Below are positions 1 to 8,869 of a stretch of 64,000 bases of DNA, in pieces. Below the pieces are notes generated by a model that worked only from the letters and a program-made list of their open reading frames with translations, was not told the DNA's origin and did no database searches. Numbering within the stretch: position 1 is the stretch's first letter; each line of letters opens with the position of its first letter. The translations under genes were made by a program, and so were the position numbers. The DNA is from JBJMLO01 sp045805265 (GTDB lineage: Bacteria; Actinomycetota; UBA4738; JACQTL01): the NCBI GenBank assembly GCA_045805265.1, contig JBJMLO010000004.1, forward strand, positions 34,931-98,930. The letters run 5' to 3'.

Positions 1-792
1 GCGTACCGGGGCCTCGGGACCTGGATCGACGTGTACGACCAATCGGACGTGTTCGGGCCTGCCGCGTTCGGCGATCCCACGACATCCGTGGCGGAGATGG
101 TGAGGAACGGCGTCCGCACCGTCTTCCTGGAGGCCGGCAGCTATCGCCACCCGGCGGTGGCGTTCCCGACCGCGACGGCCCGGTTCATCCGGGCGGCCCA
201 CGCCGCGGGGAAACGGGTGGTGGCGTGGTATCTCCCCCTCTTCCGGAGCGTCGAGCACGACTTCGCGGAGGTCGTGCGGGTTCTCCGGTTCCGGACGCCG
301 GACGGTGAGGGGTACGACGGGTTCGCTCTCGACATCGAGGCCGCCGTCGTCCCGGCGGCCCGGCGCATCGCGAACTTCCTGACGCTCTCCGCGGCGATCC
401 GGGCCGCCGTGGGCCCGGACTACGCCCTGGGAGCGATCATCCCCTCGCCCCGGGGGCTGATCCGTGTCCCGGCGTACTGGCCGGGCTTCCCGTACTCGCA
501 GCTGCCCCGGTTCTACGACGTGGTCCTGCCCATGAGCTACTTCACGTTCCACGAGCACGGAGCCGCTCAGGTCCTGCGGTACGTCGAGGACAACGTCGAG
601 ATCGTCCGACGGGCAACCGGGGAGCCGGGCATTCCCGTGCACGTCATTGGGGGGATCGCGGACGACATGTCCCCTGCGGAGACGACGGCCTTCGTGCGGG
701 GCGCCCGATCGGAGCACGTCTTCGGGGCGAGCCTGTACGAGTTCCCCCGGACGTCCGCCTTCGAGTGGAGGGCCCTGGCCCCGCTGCGATGA
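1..792 (+). CDS. putative secreted glycosidase-like TIM-barrel protein, 5' end cut by window edge
   Basis: The frame is open from the first base, so the gene begins before the window; the first visible codons give AYRGLGTWIDVYD. A GTG at 31 is available but is unlikely to be the true start, because the paralogue at 55917 has the same YRG-G-W-DVYD stretch preceded by a signal peptide. Shared blocks include YALGAIIPSPRG, YWPGFPY and LPMSY-TFH, which look like barrel strands with conserved Asp, Glu and aromatic residues (FALDIEA). This copy stops right after the barrel and lacks the C-terminal extension of its paralogue. The fold and hydrolase role are inferred from pattern; the substrate is unknown. 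Confidence 0.7.
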   Translation, partial: AYRGLGTWIDVYDQSDVFGPAAFGDPTTSVAEMVRNGVRTVFLEAGSYRHPAVAFPTATARFIRAAHAAGKRVVAWYLPLFRSVEHDFAEVVRVLRFRTPDGEGYDGFALDIEAAVVPAARRIANFLTLSAAIRAAVGPDYALGAIIPSPRGLIRVPAYWPGFPYSQLPRFYDVVLPMSYFTFHEHGAAQVLRYVEDNVEIVRRATGEPGIPVHVIGGIADDMSPAETTAFVRGARSEHVFGASLYEFPRTSAFEWRALAPLR

Positions 793-1005
793 GCCGAGCG
801 TTGTTTGCCGGAACGCCGAAAGTGCAGGAAGGGGCAGCGAACCTTCAGTTCACGCTCTGACGCGTCACCGGCCGATCCGCCTTGTCGCGACCCGACCGCG
901 GTCGCGGTGAATCGAACCCTTGTCCTGACCCAAGGCGTGTGAGAGCCTGCGGCCCCTCGGGGAGCCTCCCGGGAGTCGGCAGCCCATGACTGAAAGGAGC
1001 GCGAC

Positions 1006-1305
1006 ATGACGGAGAGCTACGCGTCCGGCAACTGGCACCTCCAGCAGGGGAAGGAGGACGAGTTCATCCAGCGATGGACCGAGTTCCTCGAGGGCACGCG
1101 GAACGAGCACCCCGCCCTCGTGTCGGCGCAACTCATCCGGGACGAAGCCGACACCGCGCATTTCCTGTCGGTGTCACAGTGGGAGAGCACCGAGGCTCGC
1201 GAAGCCTGGAAGCAGTCCGCCGGGTTCCAGGAGCGGTTCCAGGCCTGCCGAGCGCTCACCGACCAGTTCGAATCGAGCGACTACTCGCCGGCGGTGAGCC
1301 TGTAG
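1006..1305 (+). CDS. antibiotic biosynthesis monooxygenase (ABM) domain protein
   Basis: A 99-residue single-domain protein with the ferredoxin-like ABM pattern: an N-terminal strand (GNWHLQQGKEDEFIQRW), a central HFLSVSQWES strand with conserved Trp, and a C-terminal helix. Family members are small dimeric cofactor-free monooxygenases, heme-degrading enzymes or stress proteins, so the function stays open. A strong ribosome site (aaaggag) sits 7 bases before the ATG. The gene stands alone, with 213 bp upstream and a convergent gene downstream. Confidence 0.8.
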   Translation: MTESYASGNWHLQQGKEDEFIQRWTEFLEGTRNEHPALVSAQLIRDEADTAHFLSVSQWESTEAREAWKQSAGFQERFQACRALTDQFESSDYSPAVSL

Positions 1306-1357
1306 CGGAAGGGGTCCACGCCCGGCTCGAGTTCCCGGCGCGCCGGAGCTCGTTGGA

Positions 1358-2047
1358 TCAGGGGCGCCAGTCGAACAACAGCTCGGGGAGCGGGGGAGGG
1401 GGAGCGGCCCAGTCGATCCCCTCGGTCTCCATGAGGGCCTGCTTGAACCAGGTCTCGATCTCGCCCTCCGACCCGGCGAGATAGTCCATGGCTCGGGGCA
1501 GGTCGTCGCTCTCGAGATAGCCGAGCACCACGTCTCCGGCCGGCGTCTCCTGGATCCACCAGTCCTCCGTGACCCTGGCCCGGTCGTGGAACGCGTCGAA
1601 CGCGGCCTTGCGCGGGCCGTTCACCGCTTCGGCGATCCTGCGGTGGGCCTCGGTCTTTCCCGGCACGATCGGGAGGACGACCCCCATGGCCTCCCTGGCC
1701 CGCGACAGGTCCGGGGCGGACCGGTAGATGAGCTCGGGCCGGACCGGGATGGGCACGCCGAAATCGAAGCCGAGGATGGCTCCCGCGCGCTCCTTGAACC
1801 AGACGTCGAACGGGTCCCGCGATGCCGCGAAGGCGCGGTTCGCCTCCACCGGATCGTCGCCCTCGAGCAGCAGGACGAAGAACTCCCCTAGCGCGGTTCG
1901 GTGCAGCCACCCCCGCTCGCGGGTCACGCCCAGCCGCCGGCGCGACTGCCGGAACTCGCCGAAGCGATCGTTCACTTCCCCGGCGAACTTCCTGCCTTCG
2001 TCGGCGACGCCCTCGTCCACGGGCAGCGCGACCATGAACTTGGCCAT
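1358..2047 (-). CDS. uncharacterised protein made of two related domains
   Basis: The likely start is the ATG at 2047, preceded by gaggggga; a longer reading to 2122 lacks a good site. The 229-residue product holds two similar halves. Both have an aromatic-rich core (RGWLHRT and EDWWIQE), then a strand ending in acidic residues (VLLLEGDDP and VLGYLESDD), then a helix with a shared F/W-F-K signature (DVWFKERAG and ETWFKQALM). This suggests an internal duplication of a dimeric alpha/beta-barrel-like domain. I do not recognise a named family. Confidence 0.7.
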   Translation of the reverse strand: MAKFMVALPVDEGVADEGRKFAGEVNDRFGEFRQSRRRLGVTRERGWLHRTALGEFFVLLLEGDDPVEANRAFAASRDPFDVWFKERAGAILGFDFGVPIPVRPELIYRSAPDLSRAREAMGVVLPIVPGKTEAHRRIAEAVNGPRKAAFDAFHDRARVTEDWWIQETPAGDVVLGYLESDDLPRAMDYLAGSEGEIETWFKQALMETEGIDWAAPPPPLPELLFDWRP

Positions 2048-2156
2048 GATCGTCCCCCTCTCACGTGTCCGAGCGGAGGGATAGCACTCCGAGGTCGAAC
2101 GGGCAAGACAACGGCCCTGCACCGATCGGGACGCCGGCCGGCGTCGGGATCTCCGC

Positions 2157-2162
2157 TACGCT
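2157..2162 (+). promoter_or_regulatory. possible -10 box for a leaderless hydroxyacid dehydrogenase mRNA
   Basis: TACGCT lies 8 bases before the GTG at 2171, and no ribosome site precedes that GTG. The arrangement fits a leaderless transcript, common in actinobacteria. No clear -35 is visible. Confidence 0.25.
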
Positions 2163-2170
2163 TCACGTTC

Positions 2171-3208
2171 GTGGAGGAGCCGACCGCGCGCACGCGGGGA
2201 ACGCGGCTGCCGGTCCTGGCGTGTCGGCGCTTTCCGGGAACGGCCCTGGATGCGCTGGCCCGCGACTTCGACCTCACGGTCCATCCCGGCCCGGGCCCGA
2301 TTCCCCGCGCTCGCCTCCTGGCCGAGCTCGCCGGCAAGGCCGGGGTGCTGGTCGGGATGACCGAGCGGGTGGACGGGGAGTTCCTCGACGCGGCGGAGTC
2401 GCTCGTCGTCGTCGCCAACTTCGGCGTCGGGTACGACAACATCGACGTCGACGTGTGCACGGAACGCGGGGTGATGGTCACGAACACCCCCGGCGTGCTG
2501 ACCGAGACCACCGCCGACCTCACCTGGGCCGTCCTCATGGCGGCCGCTCGGCGGGTGGGGGAGGGCGAGCGGTTCATCCGGAGCGCGCAGCCGTGGGTGT
2601 GGGAGCCCGACTTCATGCTGGGCCGTGACGTGCACGGGAAGGTGGTCGGCGTCGTGGGGTTCGGACGCATCGGCCGAGCGGTGGCCCGGCGGGCCCGGGG
2701 ATTCGACATGCGGGTCCTGTACCACGGCAGGGTGCGGGCTCCGGAAGAGGCGGAGCGAGCAGTCTCGGCCGAGTACCGGGAGCACCTCGACGACCTCCTG
2801 GGCGAGGCGGACTTCGTGTCGTTGCACGTCAGCCTCAACCCCGGGACCCGGCACCTGATCGACGCGGACCGGCTTCGGGCGATGAAGCCGACGGCCATCC
2901 TGGTCAACGCCTCCCGCGGCCCGGTGGTCGACGAGGCGGCGCTCGTGGACGCGCTCCGCGAGCGGCGGATCGCCGCCGCCGCCCTCGACGTGTTCGAGCA
3001 CGAACCCGAGGTCCACCCGGGCCTGCGCGAGCTCGAGAACGTGGTGGTCGTCCCGCACCTTGGGAGCGCGACGGTCGAGGCGAGGACCGCCATGGCGTCG
3101 CTGGCCGCGGAGAACCTTCGGACCGCGCTCGAAGGCGGCCGCCCGCCGAACCTGGTCGACGGCGAGGCCTGGGAGCGCCGGAGGCCCCTGCCGAGGGCGA
3201 TCCGCTGA
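2171..3208 (+). CDS. D-2-hydroxyacid dehydrogenase (glyoxylate/hydroxypyruvate reductase type)
   Basis: A 345-residue NAD(P)-dependent dehydrogenase. The Rossmann motif GFGRIG lies near residue 163. The catalytic set is present: Arg in NASRGPVVDE near 248, Glu in DVFEHEP near 278 and His in PHLGSAT near 296. The GTG at 2171 is chosen because homology-like sequence begins soon after it, although the frame is open much further upstream. It interconverts 2-keto and D-2-hydroxy acids; the substrate is not determined. It lies 37 bp before the hydroxylase operon and is probably linked to that catabolism. Confidence 0.88.
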   Translation: MEEPTARTRGTRLPVLACRRFPGTALDALARDFDLTVHPGPGPIPRARLLAELAGKAGVLVGMTERVDGEFLDAAESLVVVANFGVGYDNIDVDVCTERGVMVTNTPGVLTETTADLTWAVLMAAARRVGEGERFIRSAQPWVWEPDFMLGRDVHGKVVGVVGFGRIGRAVARRARGFDMRVLYHGRVRAPEEAERAVSAEYREHLDDLLGEADFVSLHVSLNPGTRHLIDADRLRAMKPTAILVNASRGPVVDEAALVDALRERRIAAAALDVFEHEPEVHPGLRELENVVVVPHLGSATVEARTAMASLAAENLRTALEGGRPPNLVDGEAWERRRPLPRAIR

Positions 3209-3229
3209 GCGCGCCGGTTCCACTTTGAA

Positions 3230-3240
3230 AGGTCAGACCT
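3230..3240. promoter_or_regulatory. small palindrome before the first hydroxylase operon
   Basis: AGGTCAGACCT is a perfect odd palindrome just before the ATG at 3246 and overlaps its ribosome site. The GT-N3-AC core resembles sites bound by FadR-type GntR regulators, and one such regulator lies at 27963. The link is inference only. Confidence 0.25.
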
Positions 3241-3245
3241 CTGAG

Positions 3246-5498
3246 ATGTATCGTCCGGCCACGGTGAAAAGCCCAGCCACGACGGCCACCCGGGTGGTCG
3301 GGCAGTCCTTGCCATTCAGGGGGGCCGAACAGCAGGTATCGGGGGAGCTCGAGTACCTCACCGACCTCCACCTCCCGAACATGCTGCACGGCAAGGTGGT
3401 CCGCTCGGCCGTCCCGCACGGCCGCATCCGCGGCATCGACGTCTCGAAGGCCCGGAAGGTCGACGGTGTCGTCTGCGTCCTCACCGCGGAGGACGTCCCG
3501 TACAACCTCGGCGGGGTCATCCTCCAGGACTGGCCCATCCTGTGCGGGGACCGGGTCCGGCAGGTCGGGGACGCCCTGGCCCTGGTGGCCGCGGAGACGG
3601 TCGCCGCGGCCGAGGCGGGGGCCGCCGCCGTGGAGGTCGACATCGAGCCGCTCCCGGTCGTGGATTCTCCCGAGCGGGCCCTGGAACCCGACGCGCCGGC
3701 CCTCCACGAGTCGGGCAACCTCCTCGTGCAGACGGACTACGAGCACGGCGACGTCGAGGAGGCCCTGGCCGGCTCGGCCGCGGTCGTCGATCGCGTGTTC
3801 CGCACCCCGAGCCAGGAGCACGTGTGCCTCGAGCCGGGCGGCGGCGTGGGCGTATACGAGCACGGCCGGTTCACGATCTACGTCGGCGTCCAGTGGCCCG
3901 AGGTCCACGTGACGGAGGTCTCCCGGGCGATGAAGGTGGAGCCCTCCGACGTCCGGATCATCTCCACCCCGATGGGCGGGGCGTTCGGGTCGAAGTCGGA
4001 CGGACCCCTGGCGGTGCACCTGGCGCTGCTGGCGAAGGCCACCGGGCGTCCCGTTCGCATCGTCCTGTCCCGCGAAGAGGTCATGGCCTCGGGGGCCAAG
4101 CGGCATCCCTTCGTCGTCCACCTCAGGCTGGGGGTGGCGGCGGACGGCACCATCGAGGCGATCGACGTCGATGCCCTCGTCGACACCGGGCCCTACGCGA
4201 CGGTCGGCATGGTCGTGCTGAAGATCGCCGCCGAGCTCGCCACCGGCGCGTACCGCGTGCGGAACGCCAGGTTCCGGGGCCGCGTGACCTACACGAACAA
4301 TTCCAACGCGGGGGCCTTCCGCGGGTACGGCGCCCCCCAGATCCAGTTCCCGTTGGAGGTGTCCCTGGACCTCGCGGCCGACCAGTTGGGGATCGACCCG
4401 GTCGAGATCCGGCGCAGGAACGTCCTGCGACCCGGCGACCGGCACGGGATGTACCAGCACGTCATCCCGGATGGGCTGATGGCGGCCGACGTGCTCGAGG
4501 CGGCCGCGGCCCACCCCTGGTGGCGGGAGCGCGACGGATGGACGGCGTCAGGGCGATGGCCGTGGCGGCGGGGGACCGGCCTGGGCCTGTGCATGAAGGG
4601 CGTGGGCCTGGGCAGCGCGCGGGACGACCACTCGGGCGCGCGGCTGGCCATCGGCACCGACGGATCGATCGTGATCTGGGCCGGGCCGAACCACTCCGGG
4701 CAGGCGATCGACACCGCCTACGCCCAGATCGCCGCCGACGTCCTCGGCCGCCCCTACGGTGAGATCCAGGTGATCATCGGAGACACCGAGCTGGTGCCCG
4801 ACGCCGGTTCCTGCGCGGCCTCGCGGAGCACGTACATGGGCGGGAGCGCGGTGAAGCTCGCCTGCGAGGAGCTCATGGCCCGAATCCGGAAGCTGGGCCT
4901 CCCCGAGCCGGTCGACTGGGCGGAGGCGGGACGGCAGTTGGGGGCCGCCGGCCACGCCCTGGTCGAGTCGACGTTCGTCCTCCCCGACGTCACCCAGGGC
5001 ATCACGCGCGAGAAGGTCGAGAAGCTCTCGCCCCACCTCGTGTACGGGAGCGCGGCCATGGTGGCCCGGGTTGAGGTGAACGAGCTCACCGGCGAGGTCG
5101 CCGTGCGGCAGGTCGCCAGCGCGGTCGACTGCGGCGTGGCGGTGAACCCCGCCGGGGTCGTCGGCCAGACCGAGGGCGGGGTGGTCCAGGGCATGGGGTG
5201 GGCGGTCATGGAGGACTTCCGGATGGACGGGGGCGTGCCCCAGACGAGGTCGCTCGAGACCTACCTCATCCCGACCGTGGACGACGCTCCCGAGATGGAC
5301 ACGATCCTCGTGGAGTCCGGGGACCCCACCGGGCCGTTCGGGGCCAAGGGGATCGCCGAGGTGGTGATCTGCCCGCCGGCCCCGGCCATCGTGAACGGCA
5401 TCCGGGACGCCGCGGACGTGGTGGTGGACCACCTCCCTGCCACCCCCGAGCGGGTGTACCGGCTGCTGCGCGAGGGCCCGGTCGAGGCGGCGTCGTGA
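3246..5498 (+). CDS. xanthine dehydrogenase family, molybdopterin-binding large subunit
   Basis: A 750-residue molybdenum hydroxylase large subunit. Cofactor-binding motifs include GGAFGSK near residue 243 and AFRGYGAPQ near 358; the base-catalyst Glu is in FGAKGIAE near 698. The CoxL active-site loop (AYxCSFR) is absent, so this is not a form I CO dehydrogenase. The start is the ATG at 3246, where the conserved N-terminus begins, not the longer upstream frame. The enzyme would hydroxylate a heterocycle or aldehyde using water. The 2Fe-2S subunit starts 13 bp downstream; the FAD subunit follows after an inserted LLM gene. Confidence 0.92.
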   Translation: MYRPATVKSPATTATRVVGQSLPFRGAEQQVSGELEYLTDLHLPNMLHGKVVRSAVPHGRIRGIDVSKARKVDGVVCVLTAEDVPYNLGGVILQDWPILCGDRVRQVGDALALVAAETVAAAEAGAAAVEVDIEPLPVVDSPERALEPDAPALHESGNLLVQTDYEHGDVEEALAGSAAVVDRVFRTPSQEHVCLEPGGGVGVYEHGRFTIYVGVQWPEVHVTEVSRAMKVEPSDVRIISTPMGGAFGSKSDGPLAVHLALLAKATGRPVRIVLSREEVMASGAKRHPFVVHLRLGVAADGTIEAIDVDALVDTGPYATVGMVVLKIAAELATGAYRVRNARFRGRVTYTNNSNAGAFRGYGAPQIQFPLEVSLDLAADQLGIDPVEIRRRNVLRPGDRHGMYQHVIPDGLMAADVLEAAAAHPWWRERDGWTASGRWPWRRGTGLGLCMKGVGLGSARDDHSGARLAIGTDGSIVIWAGPNHSGQAIDTAYAQIAADVLGRPYGEIQVIIGDTELVPDAGSCAASRSTYMGGSAVKLACEELMARIRKLGLPEPVDWAEAGRQLGAAGHALVESTFVLPDVTQGITREKVEKLSPHLVYGSAAMVARVEVNELTGEVAVRQVASAVDCGVAVNPAGVVGQTEGGVVQGMGWAVMEDFRMDGGVPQTRSLETYLIPTVDDAPEMDTILVESGDPTGPFGAKGIAEVVICPPAPAIVNGIRDAADVVVDHLPATPERVYRLLREGPVEAAS

Positions 5499-5511
5499 GG
5501 GGCGAGTCCCG

Positions 5512-5961
5512 GTGCGGGTGAACGGGCGGCCGGTCGCCGCTCCGGACCCGGCGAAGCGCCTCCTCGACCACCTCCGCGAGGACCTCGAGCTGACCGGGGC
5601 CAAGGAGGGGTGCGGCATGGGGGAGTGCGGGGCCTGCACGGTCCTCGTCGACGGCGAGCCCGTGTGCTCCTGCCTGGTGCTGTGCGGGCAGGTGGCGGAC
5701 GCGGAGGTGACCACCGCCGAGGGGCTGGCCGAGCGGGGACTCCACCCCGTGCAGCAGGCCTTCGTGGACGCCCACGCCAGCCAGTGCGGATTCTGCACCC
5801 CCGGGTTGGTCGTCTCGGCTGCCGCACTCCTCGCCCGCGACCCGGCTCCCGGCGAGGAGAGCGTGCGGATCGCCCTGGCCGGCAACCTGTGCCGGTGCAC
5901 CGGATATTCGGCGGTCTTCAAGGCGCTCGGCGCGGCCGGGCAACGGGGAGGCGTGGGGTGA
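5512..5961 (+). CDS. xanthine dehydrogenase family, [2Fe-2S] small subunit
   Basis: A 149-residue electron-transfer subunit. The plant-type ferredoxin cluster ligands are in CGMGECGAC near residues 34-42, with a fourth Cys in VCSCLV. The second cluster ligands are CGFC near 92 and CRC near 126. The GTG start at 5512 follows gaggggcgag. It would pass electrons from the molybdenum site of the 3246-5498 product to the FAD subunit at 6966. Its stop overlaps the next start by 4 bases. Confidence 0.92.
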   Translation: MRVNGRPVAAPDPAKRLLDHLREDLELTGAKEGCGMGECGACTVLVDGEPVCSCLVLCGQVADAEVTTAEGLAERGLHPVQQAFVDAHASQCGFCTPGLVVSAAALLARDPAPGEESVRIALAGNLCRCTGYSAVFKALGAAGQRGGVG

Positions 5962-6950
5962 AGGCGGGGCTCGCCATCTGGCTGGAGCGGCCGCTGCCGG
6001 AGTGTGCCGAGCTGGCGGCGGTCGCCGAGGGGGTGGGGTTCTCCGAGGTGTGGCTGCCCGACCACTATTTCCTGCGGGACTCCTACGCCGGCCACGCCCT
6101 CATGGCCCGGCGCACCTCCCGTATCCGGTTCGGGACGGCCGTGGCCAGCCCGTTGCTGCACCATCCGGCCCTCCTGGCCAGCTCGGTGGCGACCATCGAC
6201 GAGCTGTCGGGCGGACGGGCCATCCTCGGGATCGGCGTGGGGGGCTGGGAGTTCCCGACGCAGCTCGGCATCCCGATCCGCCGGCCCCTCCGCGTGGTCC
6301 GGGAGGCCGTGGACGTCATCCGGGCGCTGTGGCGGGGAGAGTCAGACGTGCGGGGCGACGTGTTCACCGCGGCGGGAGCGAAGCTCGGGTGGCAGGCCCG
6401 CCCCGACATCCCCGTGTACGTCGGGGCCCGGGGCCCCAACATGCTCCAGCTGGCCGGCGAGATCGGCGACGGCGCGATCACCCACGGGATCACGCGCCGG
6501 TATCTCGAGTTCTGCATGGAACGTCTGGCGGAGGGGGCGTCCGCGGCGGGTCGCCCGGCGGACGCCTGCGAGCTGGTCCCGATGGCCGAGGTCGAGGTCG
6601 ACGACGACCGCGCGGCGGCGGTGGAGCGGCTCCGGCCGGTGTCGACGATCATGGCCGGCGGCGAGTATTCCGAGGAGCTGATCGAGGTCTTCGGCCTGGA
6701 CCGCGAGGACGCCATGCGGCTGCGCGCTGCGGTCCGGGCGGGCGAGCCGGACCTCGGGCGGTACGTCACCGATCAGATGGTGGACTCGTTCTCGATCGGG
6801 GGTCCGGCCGCCCACCTGGCCGAGCGGGCCGCCCAGATGGAATCCCTGGGGGTCCGACATCTGATCTGCACCATGCGGGGCGACCCGACCGAGCGGATGG
6901 CCCGGCGCATCGAGGACGCGGGCAAGGCGCTCGCGGGCGTGCTGGGGTGA
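5958..6950 (+). CDS. LLM-class flavin-dependent oxidoreductase 1
   Basis: A 330-residue luciferase-like (beta/alpha)8 protein using FMN or F420. Family features include LPDHYF, the SPLLHHPALLA helix, GRAILGIGVGG and VYVGARGPNM. The GTG at 5958 overlaps the preceding stop, so translation is probably coupled. It lies between the 2Fe-2S and FAD subunits of a molybdenum hydroxylase, which suggests it acts on the same substrate or product. It pairs with the equal-length paralogue at 7843. F420 versus FMN cannot be decided here. Confidence 0.88.
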   Translation: MKAGLAIWLERPLPECAELAAVAEGVGFSEVWLPDHYFLRDSYAGHALMARRTSRIRFGTAVASPLLHHPALLASSVATIDELSGGRAILGIGVGGWEFPTQLGIPIRRPLRVVREAVDVIRALWRGESDVRGDVFTAAGAKLGWQARPDIPVYVGARGPNMLQLAGEIGDGAITHGITRRYLEFCMERLAEGASAAGRPADACELVPMAEVEVDDDRAAAVERLRPVSTIMAGGEYSEELIEVFGLDREDAMRLRAAVRAGEPDLGRYVTDQMVDSFSIGGPAAHLAERAAQMESLGVRHLICTMRGDPTERMARRIEDAGKALAGVLG

Positions 6951-6965
6951 GACGGTGCGGACGCG

Positions 6966-7820
6966 GTGGGTCGGCCGGTGACGGAGCTGGTGGTGGCGCG
7001 CGACCGCGCGGAGCTCCGGGAGCTCGCGGCGACGGGCACCCTCATCGCCGGGGGGACCGACATCCTGGTCCGGACCCGGGCGGGGCTGGCCGTCACCCGC
7101 CTGGTCGACGTGTCGAACCTCGCCGATCCGCCTCCGGTGATGGTCCAGACCGACGGCGCGGTCGAGGTCTCGGCCCTGGCCCCCATCTCGAAGGTCGTCG
7201 GGGCCCTGGAGGGGCGCCTGCCGGCCATCGCCCAGTCGGCCGTCCTGTTCGGGTCCCTCCAGATCCGGAACCGGGCGACGTTCGGGGGCAACCTCCAGAA
7301 CGCCTCACCGGCCGCGGACATGGTTCCTCCGCTGGTGGCGGCCGACGCGGTGGTGACGATCGATGGCCCCGAGGGCACCAGGGAGCTGGCCGTCGCCGAT
7401 CTCGCCATGGGCCCGGGGCGCACGATCCTCGGGCCGGAGGAGTGGATCGCCACGATCCGGGTGCCGCTGCCCGAGGGCGAGGAGGGGTTCCGCAAGCTCG
7501 GCGGCCGCGAGGCGATGGCCATCTCCCTGGCCAGCTTGGCCTGGCGGTGGCGGCGGCAGGAGGACGGGACGCTCGCTGGGGTGCGGCTCGCGGTCGGCGC
7601 GGTGGCGCCCACCGTAATGCGCTGTCGGCCGGCGGAAGAGGCTTTGGAGGGCCGGCTCCCCACCGACGAGACGGTGGCCGGGGCGGTGGAGGCGCTCTCG
7701 GCCGGCGTCTCGCCCATCGACGACGTCCGGGGTAGTGCCTGGTACCGGCGGGAGGTGGTCGGGCGGATGCTCGAGGAGGCCATCCGGGTCGGGCCGGAGG
7801 CGGGGGCCATGCGGCGATGA
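6966..7820 (+). CDS. xanthine dehydrogenase family, FAD-binding medium subunit
   Basis: A 284-residue FAD subunit. The FAD pyrophosphate loops are AGGTDILV near residue 28 and FGGNLQNASPAAD near 107, followed by a CO_deh_flav_C-like domain. It completes the hydroxylase begun at 3246 and 5512, although an LLM gene separates it from them. A GTG start at 6966 is used; a GTG at 6978 would shorten it by four residues. It lies 15 bp after the first LLM gene. Confidence 0.9.
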   Translation: MGRPVTELVVARDRAELRELAATGTLIAGGTDILVRTRAGLAVTRLVDVSNLADPPPVMVQTDGAVEVSALAPISKVVGALEGRLPAIAQSAVLFGSLQIRNRATFGGNLQNASPAADMVPPLVAADAVVTIDGPEGTRELAVADLAMGPGRTILGPEEWIATIRVPLPEGEEGFRKLGGREAMAISLASLAWRWRRQEDGTLAGVRLAVGAVAPTVMRCRPAEEALEGRLPTDETVAGAVEALSAGVSPIDDVRGSAWYRREVVGRMLEEAIRVGPEAGAMRR

Positions 7821-7842
7821 ACCCGCGCGGGAGTGGTGGACG

Positions 7843-8835
7843 ATGAAGGCCGGGATCGCGATCTGGCTCGACCGGCCGATCGCCGAGTGCGCCGAGATCG
7901 CCGCCGCGGCCGAGGCGGCCGGGTTCTCCGACGTGTGGCTCCCCGACCACTACTTCCTGCGGGATGCCTTCGCCGCCCAGGCCCTCATGGCCGAGCGGAC
8001 CTCCCGGGTCCGCCTGGGAACCGCGGTGGTCAGCCCGCTCCTGCGTCACCCCACGCTGCTGGCGAGCTCCACGGCCACGATCCAGGAGCTCTCGGGGGGG
8101 CGCGCGGTGATCGGGATCGGGGTCGGAGGGTTCGAGTTCCCCACGCAGCTCGGGTTCCGGATCGACCGGCCCCTGGGGTTGGTCCGCGAGACGGTGCAGA
8201 TCGTTCGGGCGGTCATCCGGGGAGAGGACCCGGGCCTCCAGGGGCGGCACTTCACGGCCACGGGGACGAAGCTCCTGTGGGAGGTCGAGGACGTGCCCGT
8301 GTACCTCGCGGCCAGGGGGCCGCGGATGCTCGAGCTGGCGGGCGAGGTCGCCGACGGGGTCATCACCCACGGCCTGGCCCGGAGCTACGTCGACCTCTGT
8401 ACGGAACTCATCGGCCGGGGGATCGAGCGGGCGGGCCGCGACCCCGGTACGTGCGAGCTCGCGCTGATGTTCGACGTCGAGGTGAGCGACGACGTCGAGG
8501 CCACTCTGGACCGCCTGCGCCCTCGGGTGACGATCATGGCCGGCGGGGCCTACGCGGAGGAGCTGATCCCGGCCTTCGGGCTCGACCCCGCGGAGGTCAT
8601 GCCGCTGCGGGCCGCCGTCCGGGAGCGGGACCCCGACGCCGCCCGGCTGGTGACGGACGACATGGTGCGGGCGTTCACGGTGGCCGGCCCGGCGGGTCAC
8701 GTGGCCGAGCAGCTCGAACGGATGGTGGAGACCGGCGTGGGACGGGTGATCATCACGACCGGGGGGCGGTCCCTGGAGGAGATCGTCGCCTCGGTCGAGC
8801 GGGTGGGGAAGGCCATCGCCGGCGTGGTCGACTGA
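7843..8835 (+). CDS. LLM-class flavin-dependent oxidoreductase 2
   Basis: A 330-residue paralogue of the 5958 product, with the same length and closely matching blocks (KAGIAIWLDRP, WLPDHYFLRD, IGIGVGGFEFPTQLG, TIMAGGAYAEELI). The ATG at 7843 is where similarity to the paralogue begins; upstream codons overlap the FAD subunit gene in another frame. The two probably arose by duplication and now flank the FAD subunit gene. They may catalyse successive steps or handle related substrates. Confidence 0.88.
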   Translation: MKAGIAIWLDRPIAECAEIAAAAEAAGFSDVWLPDHYFLRDAFAAQALMAERTSRVRLGTAVVSPLLRHPTLLASSTATIQELSGGRAVIGIGVGGFEFPTQLGFRIDRPLGLVRETVQIVRAVIRGEDPGLQGRHFTATGTKLLWEVEDVPVYLAARGPRMLELAGEVADGVITHGLARSYVDLCTELIGRGIERAGRDPGTCELALMFDVEVSDDVEATLDRLRPRVTIMAGGAYAEELIPAFGLDPAEVMPLRAAVRERDPDAARLVTDDMVRAFTVAGPAGHVAEQLERMVETGVGRVIITTGGRSLEEIVASVERVGKAIAGVVD

Positions 8836-8869
8836 ACCGCGCGGCCGGAATCGCGAGCGGAGGTACGAG

